6,816 nt of DNA from an uncultured Pseudoclavibacter sp. (GCA_946221025.1 CAMIMS010000064.1:1-6816); one strand, 5' to 3'; positions 1 through 5,779 are shown, counted from the first letter of the stretch. The notes: generated by a model not told the origin, from the letters alone. A program made the numbers and translations.

Positions 1-1
1 C

Positions 2-214
2 AAGACGGATGCGGATATTCAGGCCCGCGTTCGCGACGCCGGTGAGCGGATGAAGGGTGAGGGCCCGGTCACGGAGCCGGCCGCCGCAGCAGGCGTTCCC
101 GGGCAGACCGACCCCGGCAGTGCGCGCTCGTCCACTGAGCAGCAGCCCCCAAATAGCGCCCGACCGGCTAGCGAGCAGCCACCCCTGAGCAACGACGAGG
201 AAGCGACGAAGTAA
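2..214 (+). CDS. C-terminal part of an unidentified protein (5'-truncated), upstream partner of the PadR gene
   Basis: An open frame enters from the left edge and ends at TAA 212-214, giving 70 visible residues. It opens with a charged, helix-like stretch (KTDADIQARVRDAGERMKGEG) and becomes a disordered tail rich in Pro, Ala, Gln, Ser and Glu, ending in NDEEATK. No domain can be named from this tail. The stop codon directly precedes the ATG of the PadR regulator, so the two are very likely cotranscribed and translationally coupled; that is the main reason to accept the frame as coding. PadR regulators are often encoded beside the gene they control, so this protein may be the regulated partner. 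In related actinobacteria a DUF4097-type gene can occupy this place, but nothing visible here proves that. The start and any N-terminal domain lie outside the window. Confidence 0.6.
   Translation, partial: KTDADIQARVRDAGERMKGEGPVTEPAAAAGVPGQTDPGSARSSTEQQPPNSARPASEQPPLSNDEEATK
197..203 (+). promoter_or_regulatory. Likely ribosome binding site of the PadR gene inside the upstream coding region
   Basis: GAGGAAG lies 11 bases before the ATG at 215, inside the last codons of the upstream gene. The spacing is slightly long. Together with the TAA-ATG junction it supports translation of the regulator by ribosomes finishing the upstream gene. Confidence 0.4.
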
Positions 215-946
215 ATGACCCCTCCGGTTTTTCCCCACGGCCACCTGCGCCTACTCATCCTGAGCCTGCTCGATGAGCGACCACGCCACGGATATGAGCT
301 CATTCAAGACCTGTCGGCCCGCTTCGACGGCGCCTACGCGCCGAGCGCCGGCACGATCTACCCGCGCCTGGCGAAGCTCGAGCAGGAGGGCCTGGTCACG
401 AAAGAGACCACCGGCCGCAAGAGCGTCTACTCGCTCACTCCCGAAGGCCGCGACGAGGTGATTCGCCGACGGGGCGAGCTCGACGGCATCGAGGAGAGCG
501 CCGAAGATTCGCTGCGCCGCATGGCCGAGCAGCTTCGCGAAGGACTCACCACCGCTACGGCGCAGCTTCGCGACAATCTCGGCAGCGTCGGCAAGGATGC
601 GAAGCAGTTCGGCGAGCAAACCTCCCGCTGGGCGAAGCAGGCCGCCGATCAGGTGCGCGCTGAGTTCACTGAGGCACCCGCGGGCGGCGACACCGAACCG
701 CGTCCGCAGGCTGCACCGAAGCCTCGCGACACTCCCCCGCGCGGCTTCGCGAAGGCGGGTTCGGCCTCATCCGGGTCGCCGGAGTCGAAGCAGGCCCACG
801 AAACCGTGACCGATACAGCCAGCCGCCTGCACGACGCGGTGGATGCAGGCGAGAAGTCGGGGCGCCTCGGCCCCGCGACCATTGCGCTCATCCGGGATGA
901 ACTCGCTCGCGCGACCCAGACCATCGAGAAGGCCCTCGGCAAGTAG
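215..946 (+). CDS. PadR-family transcriptional regulator with long C-terminal extension
   Basis: This 243-residue protein is a probable DNA-binding repressor. Residues about 8-85 form the PadR winged helix: HLRLLILSLLDERPRHGYEL, then AGTIYPRLAKLEQEGLV as the recognition region, and TGRKSVYSLTPEGRDEV as the wing. The rest is unlike a minimal PadR protein. Residues about 88-152 are a strongly amphipathic, coiled-coil-like helical stretch with many Arg, Glu, Gln and Ala. Residues about 153-195 form a Pro/Ala/Ser/Gly-rich linker. Residues about 196-243 form another helix ending in ELARATQTIEKALGK. In PadR proteins the C-terminal helices usually mediate dimerisation and ligand response, so the extension may serve this or bind a partner; that is inference. 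The ATG follows the upstream stop codon immediately, indicating an operon, probably autoregulated. Its promoter lies outside the window. The next gene is convergent. Confidence 0.9.
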   Translation: MTPPVFPHGHLRLLILSLLDERPRHGYELIQDLSARFDGAYAPSAGTIYPRLAKLEQEGLVTKETTGRKSVYSLTPEGRDEVIRRRGELDGIEESAEDSLRRMAEQLREGLTTATAQLRDNLGSVGKDAKQFGEQTSRWAKQAADQVRAEFTEAPAGGDTEPRPQAAPKPRDTPPRGFAKAGSASSGSPESKQAHETVTDTASRLHDAVDAGEKSGRLGPATIALIRDELARATQTIEKALGK

Positions 947-955
947 GCGCTTGCC
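938..955. terminator. Small hairpin between convergent genes, possible weak bidirectional terminator
   Basis: GGCAAG (938-943) pairs with CTTGCC (950-955) around a six-base loop containing the PadR stop codon. It lies just before the stop codon of the convergent GIY-YIG gene, where a terminator is expected. The stem is only 6 bp and no T-run follows on either strand, so the call is weak. Confidence 0.25.
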
Positions 956-964
956 TGCTCGGCG

Positions 965-1774
965 TCAGTTCCGGTTCAAGCCGTGCCGACGGGTGCCGAG
1001 CGCGAGCTTGAAGTGCGTCTCGGCGGCATCGATTTCACGCTTGGGCGTTGACGGGTCGAAGACGCGCAGCAACGAGAACTGAAACGTGAATGGGTTTCGG
1101 CCCTTCAGCTCGACATTGCCTCCGTGGCCGTCTCGGGCATAGGCGCTCCAGCGCTGACTGATGTTCTCGAGTCCATCCGCTTTACCAACGTATTGCCGAC
1201 CATCGCGCGTATCGGTGATGAGGTAGATGCCCACCACAGATGCGAGAGCCGTGCGCCAGGAGGCATAGCGGGGTTCGCGCATGACCGCCTGCAATTGAAG
1301 ATGGCTCAGGATGAGCCGGTCGAAACCGGGGAACGGCACCGTTTCGCGGTCGGCAATCATGTCGACCGCATACCGCTCAGCGGTTCGACCGTGAACCCAC
1401 CAGGCCCGTGGCGCCGACCAGCGAATCACGAGACGATCGCGCAACTCCGCCATGTGATCGGTCTCGAGAATGTCGAACTTTCGCAGTGAGAACTCATTCT
1501 CGAGTTCTCCCCGGTTCTCGATGACCCACCAGAGGCGTGCCTGAGCACCGCCTTCTTTGGTGAACACGATCCAGTACTTCGGCGGAACTGCCGGGAAGGT
1601 GCCCGGCCCCGCGCCGTAGTAGCGGGTGTAGTTGAGGATGTCTTCGTGGGTCGAATCGGGCTGAATGCCGCGGTTGCCATCCTCATGAAGCTTGACGTAG
1701 GCGTGCCGGATCACGATCGCCTCGGCGGGGTCGATTTTTGCATCCTGCAGGATGGTTCCGAGCGTCAATGCCAT
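965..1774 (-). CDS. GIY-YIG nuclease family protein with uncharacterised N-terminal region
   Basis: A 269-residue protein. The C-terminal third (about 180-269) is a GIY-YIG endonuclease-type domain. VGIYLITD holds the GIY triad at 182-184, and QYVGK holds YVG at 195-197 in place of YIG. Arg208 (SQRW) and Glu252 (AAETHFK) sit where the family's catalytic Arg and metal-binding Glu are expected, and LGTRRHGLN ends the fold. The core residues are present, so nuclease activity is plausible. Residues 1-179 match no domain I can name; they contain aromatic-rich blocks (PPKYWIVF, ARLWWVIENRGE, SAPRAWWVHG) and may recognise the substrate. I chose the ATG at 1774 because AGGAGG (1783-1788) lies 8 bases upstream; an in-frame ATG at 1816 has no such site. 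The oxidoreductase gene lies 130 bp upstream on the same strand. The target is unknown: repair, mobile-element or defence roles are all possible, and no partner gene favours one. Confidence 0.85.
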   Translation of the reverse strand: MALTLGTILQDAKIDPAEAIVIRHAYVKLHEDGNRGIQPDSTHEDILNYTRYYGAGPGTFPAVPPKYWIVFTKEGGAQARLWWVIENRGELENEFSLRKFDILETDHMAELRDRLVIRWSAPRAWWVHGRTAERYAVDMIADRETVPFPGFDRLILSHLQLQAVMREPRYASWRTALASVVGIYLITDTRDGRQYVGKADGLENISQRWSAYARDGHGGNVELKGRNPFTFQFSLLRVFDPSTPKREIDAAETHFKLALGTRRHGLNRN

Positions 1775-1782
1775 CGGCCAAG

Positions 1783-1788
1783 CCTCCT
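1783..1788 (-). promoter_or_regulatory. Strong Shine-Dalgarno site of the GIY-YIG gene
   Basis: CCTCCT on the plus strand reads AGGAGG on the minus strand, 8 bases before the ATG at 1774. It decides the start in favour of a 269-residue protein over a longer 283-residue form. Confidence 0.75.
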
Positions 1789-1904
1789 CGTCGATGCGCT
1801 TTCCGCCGCAGCTCATAGATGTGGGGGTTATCAGCCACGGCCAGCGCCAAAGCTGTCATACCACCCGGAGGGCGACTCCTCTCGGAGGCGCGCTTCTCCC
1901 GCAG

Positions 1905-2948
1905 CTAGGACCACCTGTCCCACGGGGCAGGTTCGGGTTCAAGCCCGGCGGCCTGGCCGAGACCCTCGAGCGCCTCAACGACAGTTCTCGTGACCGATGC
2001 GGCGTCGGGTTGTGACGCCTCGTTCTGCGAGCCGGCGCCGCGCCCAACGAAGGCGACGCGCGGGTCTCGGATGGAGACACCGCTGTGCGTGCGGATGGAG
2101 CCATCCGCTTCCCGCAACCGCAGCGGCGCGAGGTGTCTCGTCACACTCCGGAACCCGGTGGCGAGGATGATGGCATCTGTCGGGCTTACTTGACCGCTCG
2201 CAAACTCGATCGCGTTCGGCCGGATGCGATCGATCGCGCCCCGCGACTCAAACCCTCGCTGATCTCGCGGCGGAGCGGCTGACACTTGCATCCGCCCATG
2301 TGGGCGCGGCGTGCCCCAGATCGTGAACGCGCCAACGCGGTGCAACTCGAGCAGCATCGTGACGGCTCCGATTTCAGCGCCAACGACGGCAACGCGCTTG
2401 CCCGCGAACGCATCCAGTGACTCGATCTGCGCGACGTGCCGGATAGTCCCGGTGAACGAGTCGATGCCCGGGATGAAGGGCACGTAGGGGCTTGACCAGT
2501 GGCCGGTGGCGTTGATGATCGAGCGGGCTCGAATGCTGTGCTCGCTCGGCGCCTTCGATCGGGAACCGATGCGCGTGCGAATCGAGAGCATCCGCTTTCT
2601 CGGGCTGGATTCGACCCGCGTCACCCGTGCCGGGCGCAGCACGAACAGGTCGCTCGCATCCTCGTAGCGGTGGTGAATAAAGGGAACCGCCTCACGAAGC
2701 GGCATTTCGCTTGGCAAGTGCGCGTAGTCGAGCCCGAGTTCACCCATTCCCGGAAGCGTCCCAACCCCCGCGGGCATGCCGACCGTCAAGTGCGGCCACG
2801 CCCGACGCCACGTGCCGCCGGGGCCCTCTTCTGCGTCCACCACGAGGAAATCGCGGTGGGGCGTGAGACCGTGCGCGGCAAGTTCGGCAGCTGCGGCGAG
2901 TCCCGCCGCTCCGGCCCCGATTACAACAACGTCGAGGTCTGAGGTCAC
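1905..2948 (-). CDS. FAD-dependent oxidoreductase, flavin monooxygenase/CzcO-like
   Basis: This 347-residue cytosolic flavoprotein probably oxidises an unknown small substrate using NAD(P)H. The N-terminus has the dinucleotide-binding motif VVVIGAGAAGLAAAAEL (GxGxxG at 11-16). EGPGGTW (41-47) is typical of the flavin monooxygenase and CzcO group, followed by NATGHWS (146-152) and PFIPGIDSFTGTIRH. FTGTIRH fits most of the FMO fingerprint FxGxxxHxxx(F/Y), but the last aromatic is Ile175. ILATGF (261-266) is the usual second ATG motif. The expected NAD(P)H-binding Rossmann motif reads VVGAEIGA (188-195), with Glu in place of the central Gly, so nicotinamide binding may be altered. The start is GTG at 2948, preceded by AAGGGGAG; a longer frame from 3017 would overlap the divergent promoter. 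At 347 residues it is shorter than many FMOs. It could be a monooxygenase or a simple NAD(P)H oxidoreductase. Confidence 0.82.
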   Translation of the reverse strand: MTSDLDVVVIGAGAAGLAAAAELAAHGLTPHRDFLVVDAEEGPGGTWRRAWPHLTVGMPAGVGTLPGMGELGLDYAHLPSEMPLREAVPFIHHRYEDASDLFVLRPARVTRVESSPRKRMLSIRTRIGSRSKAPSEHSIRARSIINATGHWSSPYVPFIPGIDSFTGTIRHVAQIESLDAFAGKRVAVVGAEIGAVTMLLELHRVGAFTIWGTPRPHGRMQVSAAPPRDQRGFESRGAIDRIRPNAIEFASGQVSPTDAIILATGFRSVTRHLAPLRLREADGSIRTHSGVSIRDPRVAFVGRGAGSQNEASQPDAASVTRTVVEALEGLGQAAGLEPEPAPWDRWS

Positions 2949-2952
2949 CGCA

Positions 2953-2960
2953 CTCCCCTT
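2953..2960 (-). promoter_or_regulatory. Shine-Dalgarno site deciding the GTG start of the oxidoreductase
   Basis: CTCCCCTT on the plus strand reads AAGGGGAG on the minus strand, 4 bases before GTG 2948-2946 (about 6 bases from its AGGGG core). This places the start just before the FAD-binding motif, where the family normally begins. Confidence 0.6.
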
Positions 2961-2977
2961 TCTCGAATGCAGCCTCG

Positions 2978-2986
2978 TGGTAAACT
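2978..2986 (+). promoter_or_regulatory. Extended -10 promoter of the DUF3073 gene
   Basis: TGG-TAAACT gives a TGn extension directly before a TAnnnT -10 hexamer (2981-2986). No TTGACA-like -35 is seen 16-18 bases upstream (that stretch is pyrimidine-rich, CCTTTCTC), which fits an extended -10 promoter. Transcription would start near 2993 and give a leader of about 70 bases before the ATG at 3063. The divergent oxidoreductase starts only about 30 bases away, so the two transcription units share this region. Confidence 0.5.
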
Positions 2987-3062
2987 GTCGTCTGATTTTC
3001 GTCCACCAACGGCGCACTCACCACCCATTTGCGCCTGCCGCTGAAGTCAGAGGGGGTTGCGC

Positions 3063-3308
3063 ATGGGGCGTGGCCGTCAGAAGGCGAAGCACACCAAGGT
3101 CGCTCGCGAACTGAAGTACTCGGTGCCCGAGACCAATTACAGCGAACTCGAGCGTGAGCTCGCTGGAAATAAGCCTCGCAACGAAGAGTCATCGTCAGAT
3201 GAACTCTCGAAGTGGAGCGAATACCTCGACGATGAGGATGAGCTCGACGGCGACGAAGACGCCGACGACGAGTACTACGGCTCGCAGCCGGCGCGAAGCC
3301 GCGCGTAA
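3063..3308 (+). CDS. DUF3073 family protein
   Basis: A small 81-residue protein of unknown function. The N-terminus MGRGRQKAKHTKVARELKY followed by NYSELERELAG is the signature of DUF3073, a family I know only from Actinobacteria. The first 18 residues are strongly basic, while residues about 42-72 form an acidic tail (DDEDELDGDEDADDEYY), so the protein is sharply bipolar. The basic head could contact nucleic acid, but this is a guess. I chose ATG 3063 because AGAGGGGG lies 6 bases upstream; an in-frame TTG two codons earlier is less likely. The gene faces purM convergently with one gene between. In Mycobacterium tuberculosis the DUF3073 gene (Rv0810c) also faces purM convergently, so the neighbourhood is conserved. 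An extended -10 promoter precedes it. Confidence 0.92.
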   Translation: MGRGRQKAKHTKVARELKYSVPETNYSELERELAGNKPRNEESSSDELSKWSEYLDDEDELDGDEDADDEYYGSQPARSRA

Positions 3309-3341
3309 GCGACGCTGACCGCATCCATCCGATCGCGTCGC
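3309..3341 (+). terminator. Hairpin between the DUF3073 stop and the SdpI-like start
   Basis: GCGACGC (3309-3315) starts immediately after the TAA and pairs perfectly with GCGTCGC (3335-3341) around a 19-base loop. It ends 4 bases before the GTG start of the next gene. There is no T-run, so it may be an intrinsic-like terminator, an RNA-stabilising stem, or a stem limiting translation of the downstream gene. Confidence 0.35.
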
Positions 3342-3345
3342 GCTC

Positions 3346-3726
3346 GTGGAACTGCAACCCCCCGGGTTCGGGTCAGCGCTGTTCACCGCGGTGATCCTCA
3401 TCCTGGGCAATGCCATCTGGACCGGATCGCTCATCGCGGCCGGTCTCGGTGAGCTTGATCGCAGCATGCCCGGAGTCGGGCTTCGGCTCGGGAGCGTGCG
3501 TCAGAGCGATGCCGTTTGGCGCGCGTCGCACCGCGCCGCCGGTCGCGCATCCCTCCCCTTCGCGGTCATTGGATGCGTTGCCGCTGTGGTGTCGATATTT
3601 CTCGCGGGCACTGCCGTGCCGTTTCTCATCGCGCTCGCCGTCGCGGGCATCGTGACCATCGTTGGCATCGTGGTCGCGCACATCGTGGGGCACCGCGTGG
3701 CCAAGCGGGAGGGATCCGACAGCTAG
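3346..3726 (+). CDS. SdpI-like small integral membrane protein
   Basis: A 126-residue protein predicted to span the inner membrane three times: residues about 10-34, 70-88 and 91-115. Between the first two helices lies GVGLRLGSVRQSDAVWRASHRAAGRA, which resembles the conserved loop of SdpI-type proteins (GIRTP...SDEAWR..HR.AG). In Bacillus, SdpI gives immunity to the SdpC toxin and takes part in signalling, but most short actinobacterial homologues have no known role and no toxin gene is seen here. The start is GTG 3346 with no clear Shine-Dalgarno site; a hairpin occupies the usual site, so expression may depend on readthrough from DUF3073. A GTG at 3390 would cut into the first membrane helix. 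The gene sits between DUF3073 and purM. Confidence 0.72.
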   Translation: MELQPPGFGSALFTAVILILGNAIWTGSLIAAGLGELDRSMPGVGLRLGSVRQSDAVWRASHRAAGRASLPFAVIGCVAAVVSIFLAGTAVPFLIALAVAGIVTIVGIVVAHIVGHRVAKREGSDS

Positions 3727-3739
3727 CGGCGGCCCGAGT

Positions 3740-3820
3740 GAGTACGCGCGGCCCGGCATCGCGTTTCGTTGCGTCGCACTCGAACGTCGCGCCGGGTGCC
3801 CATCCCTAGTTCGCGTACTC
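3740..3820. terminator. Inverted repeats in the convergent SdpI-like/purM junction, possible bidirectional terminator
   Basis: GAGTACGCG (3740-3748) is the exact reverse complement of CGCGTACTC (3812-3820). Inside it CCCGGC (3752-3757) pairs with GCCGGG (3791-3796). The right outer arm includes the last codons of purM. The loop is large and lopsided and no T-run is present, so termination is only a possibility supported by position. Confidence 0.25.
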
Positions 3821-4921
3821 GCCGACGAGCCGCGCCGCTCCCCCGTCGACGCCCTTCGCGCCGCGCACATCCGACTCCTGCGCGCCCTGGTCGGCGGCAA
3901 CCTCACCGACGAGCCACGCGGCCAGGTTGCTTGCCCGCATCCGCTCGATGAGGGGCGTGGCCGCATCCGACGCGACGATCGCGATCATGCCGACACCGAG
4001 GTTCCACGTGCCTTCGGTATCCGTGAGCGAGCGGTCGGCAAGCTCCGCGAGCACGCGGAATACCGGCTGCGGCGACCACGTCGAGCGGTCGATATCGACT
4101 CGCGTTCCGACTGGCAGCACGCGCGCGAGGTTCGCGGCAATCCCGCCGCCCGTGATGTGGCTGAACGCCCGAACCTTGCCGCCAAGCTCCGCGTCATCGA
4201 GCAGCTCGATGAGCGGGCGCGTGTACAGGCGAGTCGGCTCCAGCAGCGCCTCGCCCCAGGTGGTGCCGAGTTCATCCGACCGGTCGGCGTATCCGATGCC
4301 GTGATCGGCAAGAATCCGGCGAACGAGCGAGAACCCGTTCGAGTGCAGGCCCGATGAGCTGATCGCGATGACCGCATCGCCCACCCGCACGCGCTCGGGC
4401 CCGAGCAGCCGATCGGCTTCGACAACGGCCGTCGCGGCGCCGGCAACGTCATACTCATCCGGACCGAGCAGCCCTGGATGCTCGGCCGTCTCGCCCCCGA
4501 CGAGCGCGGTTCCCGTTTCGCTGCAGGCGCGCGCGATTCCGGTCACGATCTCGGCGATGCGCTTGGGCACGAGCTTGCCGCAGGCGATGTAGTCGGTCAT
4601 GAACAGGGGCCTCGCACCAACAACGACGAGGTCGTCGACCACCATGCCGACGAGGTCTTGTCCGATCGTGTCGTGCTTGTCGATGGCCTGCGCGATCGCG
4701 ACTTTCGTGCCGACGCCGTCAGTGGATGTGGCCAGCAGCGGCTTTCGCATGCCCGCGAGCGCGCTCGCGTCGAACAACCCGGCGAATCCGCCGACCCCGC
4801 CGATCACGTTCGGGCCGTGCGTGGCCGCGATCTGGGACTTCATGAGTTCGACCGCGAGATCCCCCGCGGCGGTGTCGACACCGGCGGCCGCGTAGAGGTC
4901 GTGGTTCGGCTGATCGGGCAT
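3806..4921 (-). CDS. purM: Phosphoribosylformylglycinamidine cyclo-ligase (AIR synthetase)
   Basis: PurM (EC 6.3.3.1) closes the imidazole ring in purine synthesis: it uses ATP to turn FGAM into AIR. The 371-residue length fits the family. Family blocks appear in order: YAAAGVD (10-16), the STDGVGTK nucleotide/substrate loop (66-73), DDLVVVGARPLFMTDY (96-111), GGETAEHPG (142-150), GLHSNGFSLVRR (191-202) and SHITGGG (254-260). DD and HP replace the ND and MP seen in the E. coli blocks; these changes are usual in actinobacterial PurM and do not suggest lost activity. I chose ATG 4921 because GAGGTG (4931-4936) lies 9 bases upstream; a GTG at 4933 in frame is the alternative. In actinobacteria purF usually sits just upstream, but here dedA diverges from that side, so purF must be elsewhere. 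The convergent neighbour side holds DUF3073, as in other actinobacteria. Confidence 0.97.
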   Translation of the reverse strand: MPDQPNHDLYAAAGVDTAAGDLAVELMKSQIAATHGPNVIGGVGGFAGLFDASALAGMRKPLLATSTDGVGTKVAIAQAIDKHDTIGQDLVGMVVDDLVVVGARPLFMTDYIACGKLVPKRIAEIVTGIARACSETGTALVGGETAEHPGLLGPDEYDVAGAATAVVEADRLLGPERVRVGDAVIAISSSGLHSNGFSLVRRILADHGIGYADRSDELGTTWGEALLEPTRLYTRPLIELLDDAELGGKVRAFSHITGGGIAANLARVLPVGTRVDIDRSTWSPQPVFRVLAELADRSLTDTEGTWNLGVGMIAIVASDAATPLIERMRASNLAAWLVGEVAADQGAQESDVRGAKGVDGGAARLVGEYAN

Positions 4922-4983
4922 GCTCGTCGACACCTCATTCTCTCGATCGGCACGCGCCAGGCGGCGCCGGTTACCGCCCAATC

Positions 4984-4989
4984 AGCCTA
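4984..4989 (-). promoter_or_regulatory. Candidate -10 box for purM
   Basis: On the minus strand TAGGCT fits the actinobacterial TAnnnT -10 form, 63 bases before the purM ATG. No good -35 is visible at the usual spacing. It overlaps a plus-strand TAGGGT (4988-4993), since both use the CCTAGG palindrome, so purM and dedA could be started from back-to-back sites. Confidence 0.3.
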
Positions 4990-4993
4990 GGGT
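4988..4993 (+). promoter_or_regulatory. Candidate -10 box for dedA
   Basis: TAGGGT lies 49 bases before the dedA ATG and fits TAnnnT. No -35 match is seen at 17 bases. It overlaps the minus-strand candidate for purM, so the two promoters might compete. This is a weak call based on position and a short motif. Confidence 0.2.
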
Positions 4994-5042
4994 GTTCGCT
5001 GGCGCGCGCACGGTGCGCCAGGCGACGCTCAGGACGGAACGA

Positions 5043-5753
5043 ATGCACGAGAACCTCGCTCGCGTGGCGACGGGAACGGTCGCGGTGGCGGCCACGAACG
5101 GTCAGGATTCGGTGCTCGGCACCTTCGGTGAGTGGGCCGTGCAGGTGATGAGCGCGCTCGGCGCCCCCGGCATCGGGTTTCTGGTGGCGCTCGAGAACCT
5201 GTTTCCGCCCATCCCGAGCGAGATCATCCTGCCGCTTGGCGGGTTCGCCGCATCCAACGGCGCGTTCACGATCTGGGAGGCGATTCTGTGGGCGACAGCC
5301 GGGTCGGTCTTCGGTGCGTATGCGCTCTACGGCGTTGGCCGCGCGCTCGGGCACGACCGCACGGTCGCGATCGCGCGCAAGATGCCGCTCGTTGACGCAT
5401 CCGATATCGACAAGACCACCGCGTGGTTCCGCAAGCACGGCACGAAGGCGGTGTTCTTCGGGCGGATGCTGCCGATTTTCCGCAGCCTCATCTCGATTCC
5501 CGCGGGCATCGAGAAAATGCCCCTCGGCATCTTCGGCCTGCTCACCCTCGCGGGTTCGCTCATCTGGAACACGATCTTCGTGACCGCCGGGTTCTTCCTC
5601 GGCGAGCAGTGGGATGTGGTGCTGAAGTACGCCGATGTGCTGAAGTACATCGTCATCGCCGGGGTGCTGCTGTTCATCGGCTGGTGGCTGTACGGCAAGC
5701 TCCGTAAGCGTCGCGGCGGCGAGCCGGCGGATGCGGATGGGCTCGCGGGCTAG
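5043..5753 (+). CDS. DedA family membrane protein
   Basis: A 236-residue multi-pass inner-membrane protein of the DedA (SNARE-associated/VTT) superfamily. Members are linked to lipid carrier recycling, envelope stress and membrane-potential maintenance, and are thought to act as lipid or carrier flippases. The defining blocks are visible: ALENLFPPIPSEIILPLGGFAA (49-70) with acidic residues Glu51 and Glu60, AYALYGVGRALG (92-103), and FFGRMLPIFRSLISIPAG (138-155) with two spaced arginines (141 and 147) matching residues essential in characterised DedA proteins. Later hydrophobic segments are at about 164-187 and 202-219, followed by a basic tail (KLRKRR). I chose ATG 5043, preceded by AGGA (5031-5034) at 8 bases; the frame is open further upstream, but those residues are Arg-rich and lie in the promoter region. 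The gene diverges from purM. The exact substrate cannot be told from sequence. Confidence 0.92.
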   Translation: MHENLARVATGTVAVAATNGQDSVLGTFGEWAVQVMSALGAPGIGFLVALENLFPPIPSEIILPLGGFAASNGAFTIWEAILWATAGSVFGAYALYGVGRALGHDRTVAIARKMPLVDASDIDKTTAWFRKHGTKAVFFGRMLPIFRSLISIPAGIEKMPLGIFGLLTLAGSLIWNTIFVTAGFFLGEQWDVVLKYADVLKYIVIAGVLLFIGWWLYGKLRKRRGGEPADADGLAG

Positions 5754-5779
5754 CGCGCGTTTCTGCATCCGCCTCGTTG

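Larger units (their letters stand above)
4954..5024. repeat. Repeated GCGCCAG motif in the purM-dedA intergenic region
   Basis: GCGCCAGGCG occurs at 4954-4963 and again at 5015-5024. An inverted copy, CTGGCGC, lies at 4999-5005, and TGGCGC (5000-5005) with GCGCCA (5015-5020) makes a short inverted repeat. The copies flank the candidate divergent promoters, a pattern seen for operators, but GC-rich sequence makes such matches fairly easy by chance. Confidence 0.35.

Noticed and set aside
251..619. Minus-strand frame of 122 codons opposite the PadR gene
   Set aside because: It is a shadow of the PadR winged helix, which is unambiguous on the plus strand.
965..1774. Homing endonuclease inside an intron or intein
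   Set aside because: The GIY-YIG protein is a free-standing gene with its own Shine-Dalgarno site; no interrupted host gene, intron structure or intein splice motifs are seen around it.
1775..1904. Possible terminator or promoter between the oxidoreductase and the GIY-YIG gene
   Set aside because: Only a 4 bp stem (CTCC/GGAG at 1876-1887) and no T-run were found, and no -35/-10 pair with proper spacing toward the GIY-YIG gene.
2740..3357. Minus-strand frame of 205 codons across the oxidoreductase start and DUF3073
   Set aside because: It crosses the divergent promoter and two well-supported genes, and its translation is Arg/Ser-rich without motifs.
3346..3726. SdpI immunity protein belonging to a toxin-immunity operon
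   Set aside because: No SdpC-like toxin, SdpR-like regulator or secreted peptide gene is present nearby; the neighbours are DUF3073 and purM.
3373..3966. Minus-strand frame opposite the SdpI-like gene and the end of purM
   Set aside because: It has a repetitive Arg/Asp/His/Gly-rich translation typical of a shadow frame; the plus strand gives plausible membrane helices and an SdpI-like loop.
3662..4357. Open frame of 231 codons on the plus strand opposite purM
   Set aside because: It is the complement of clearly recognised purM sequence and has a low-complexity Arg/Ala-rich translation with no family features.
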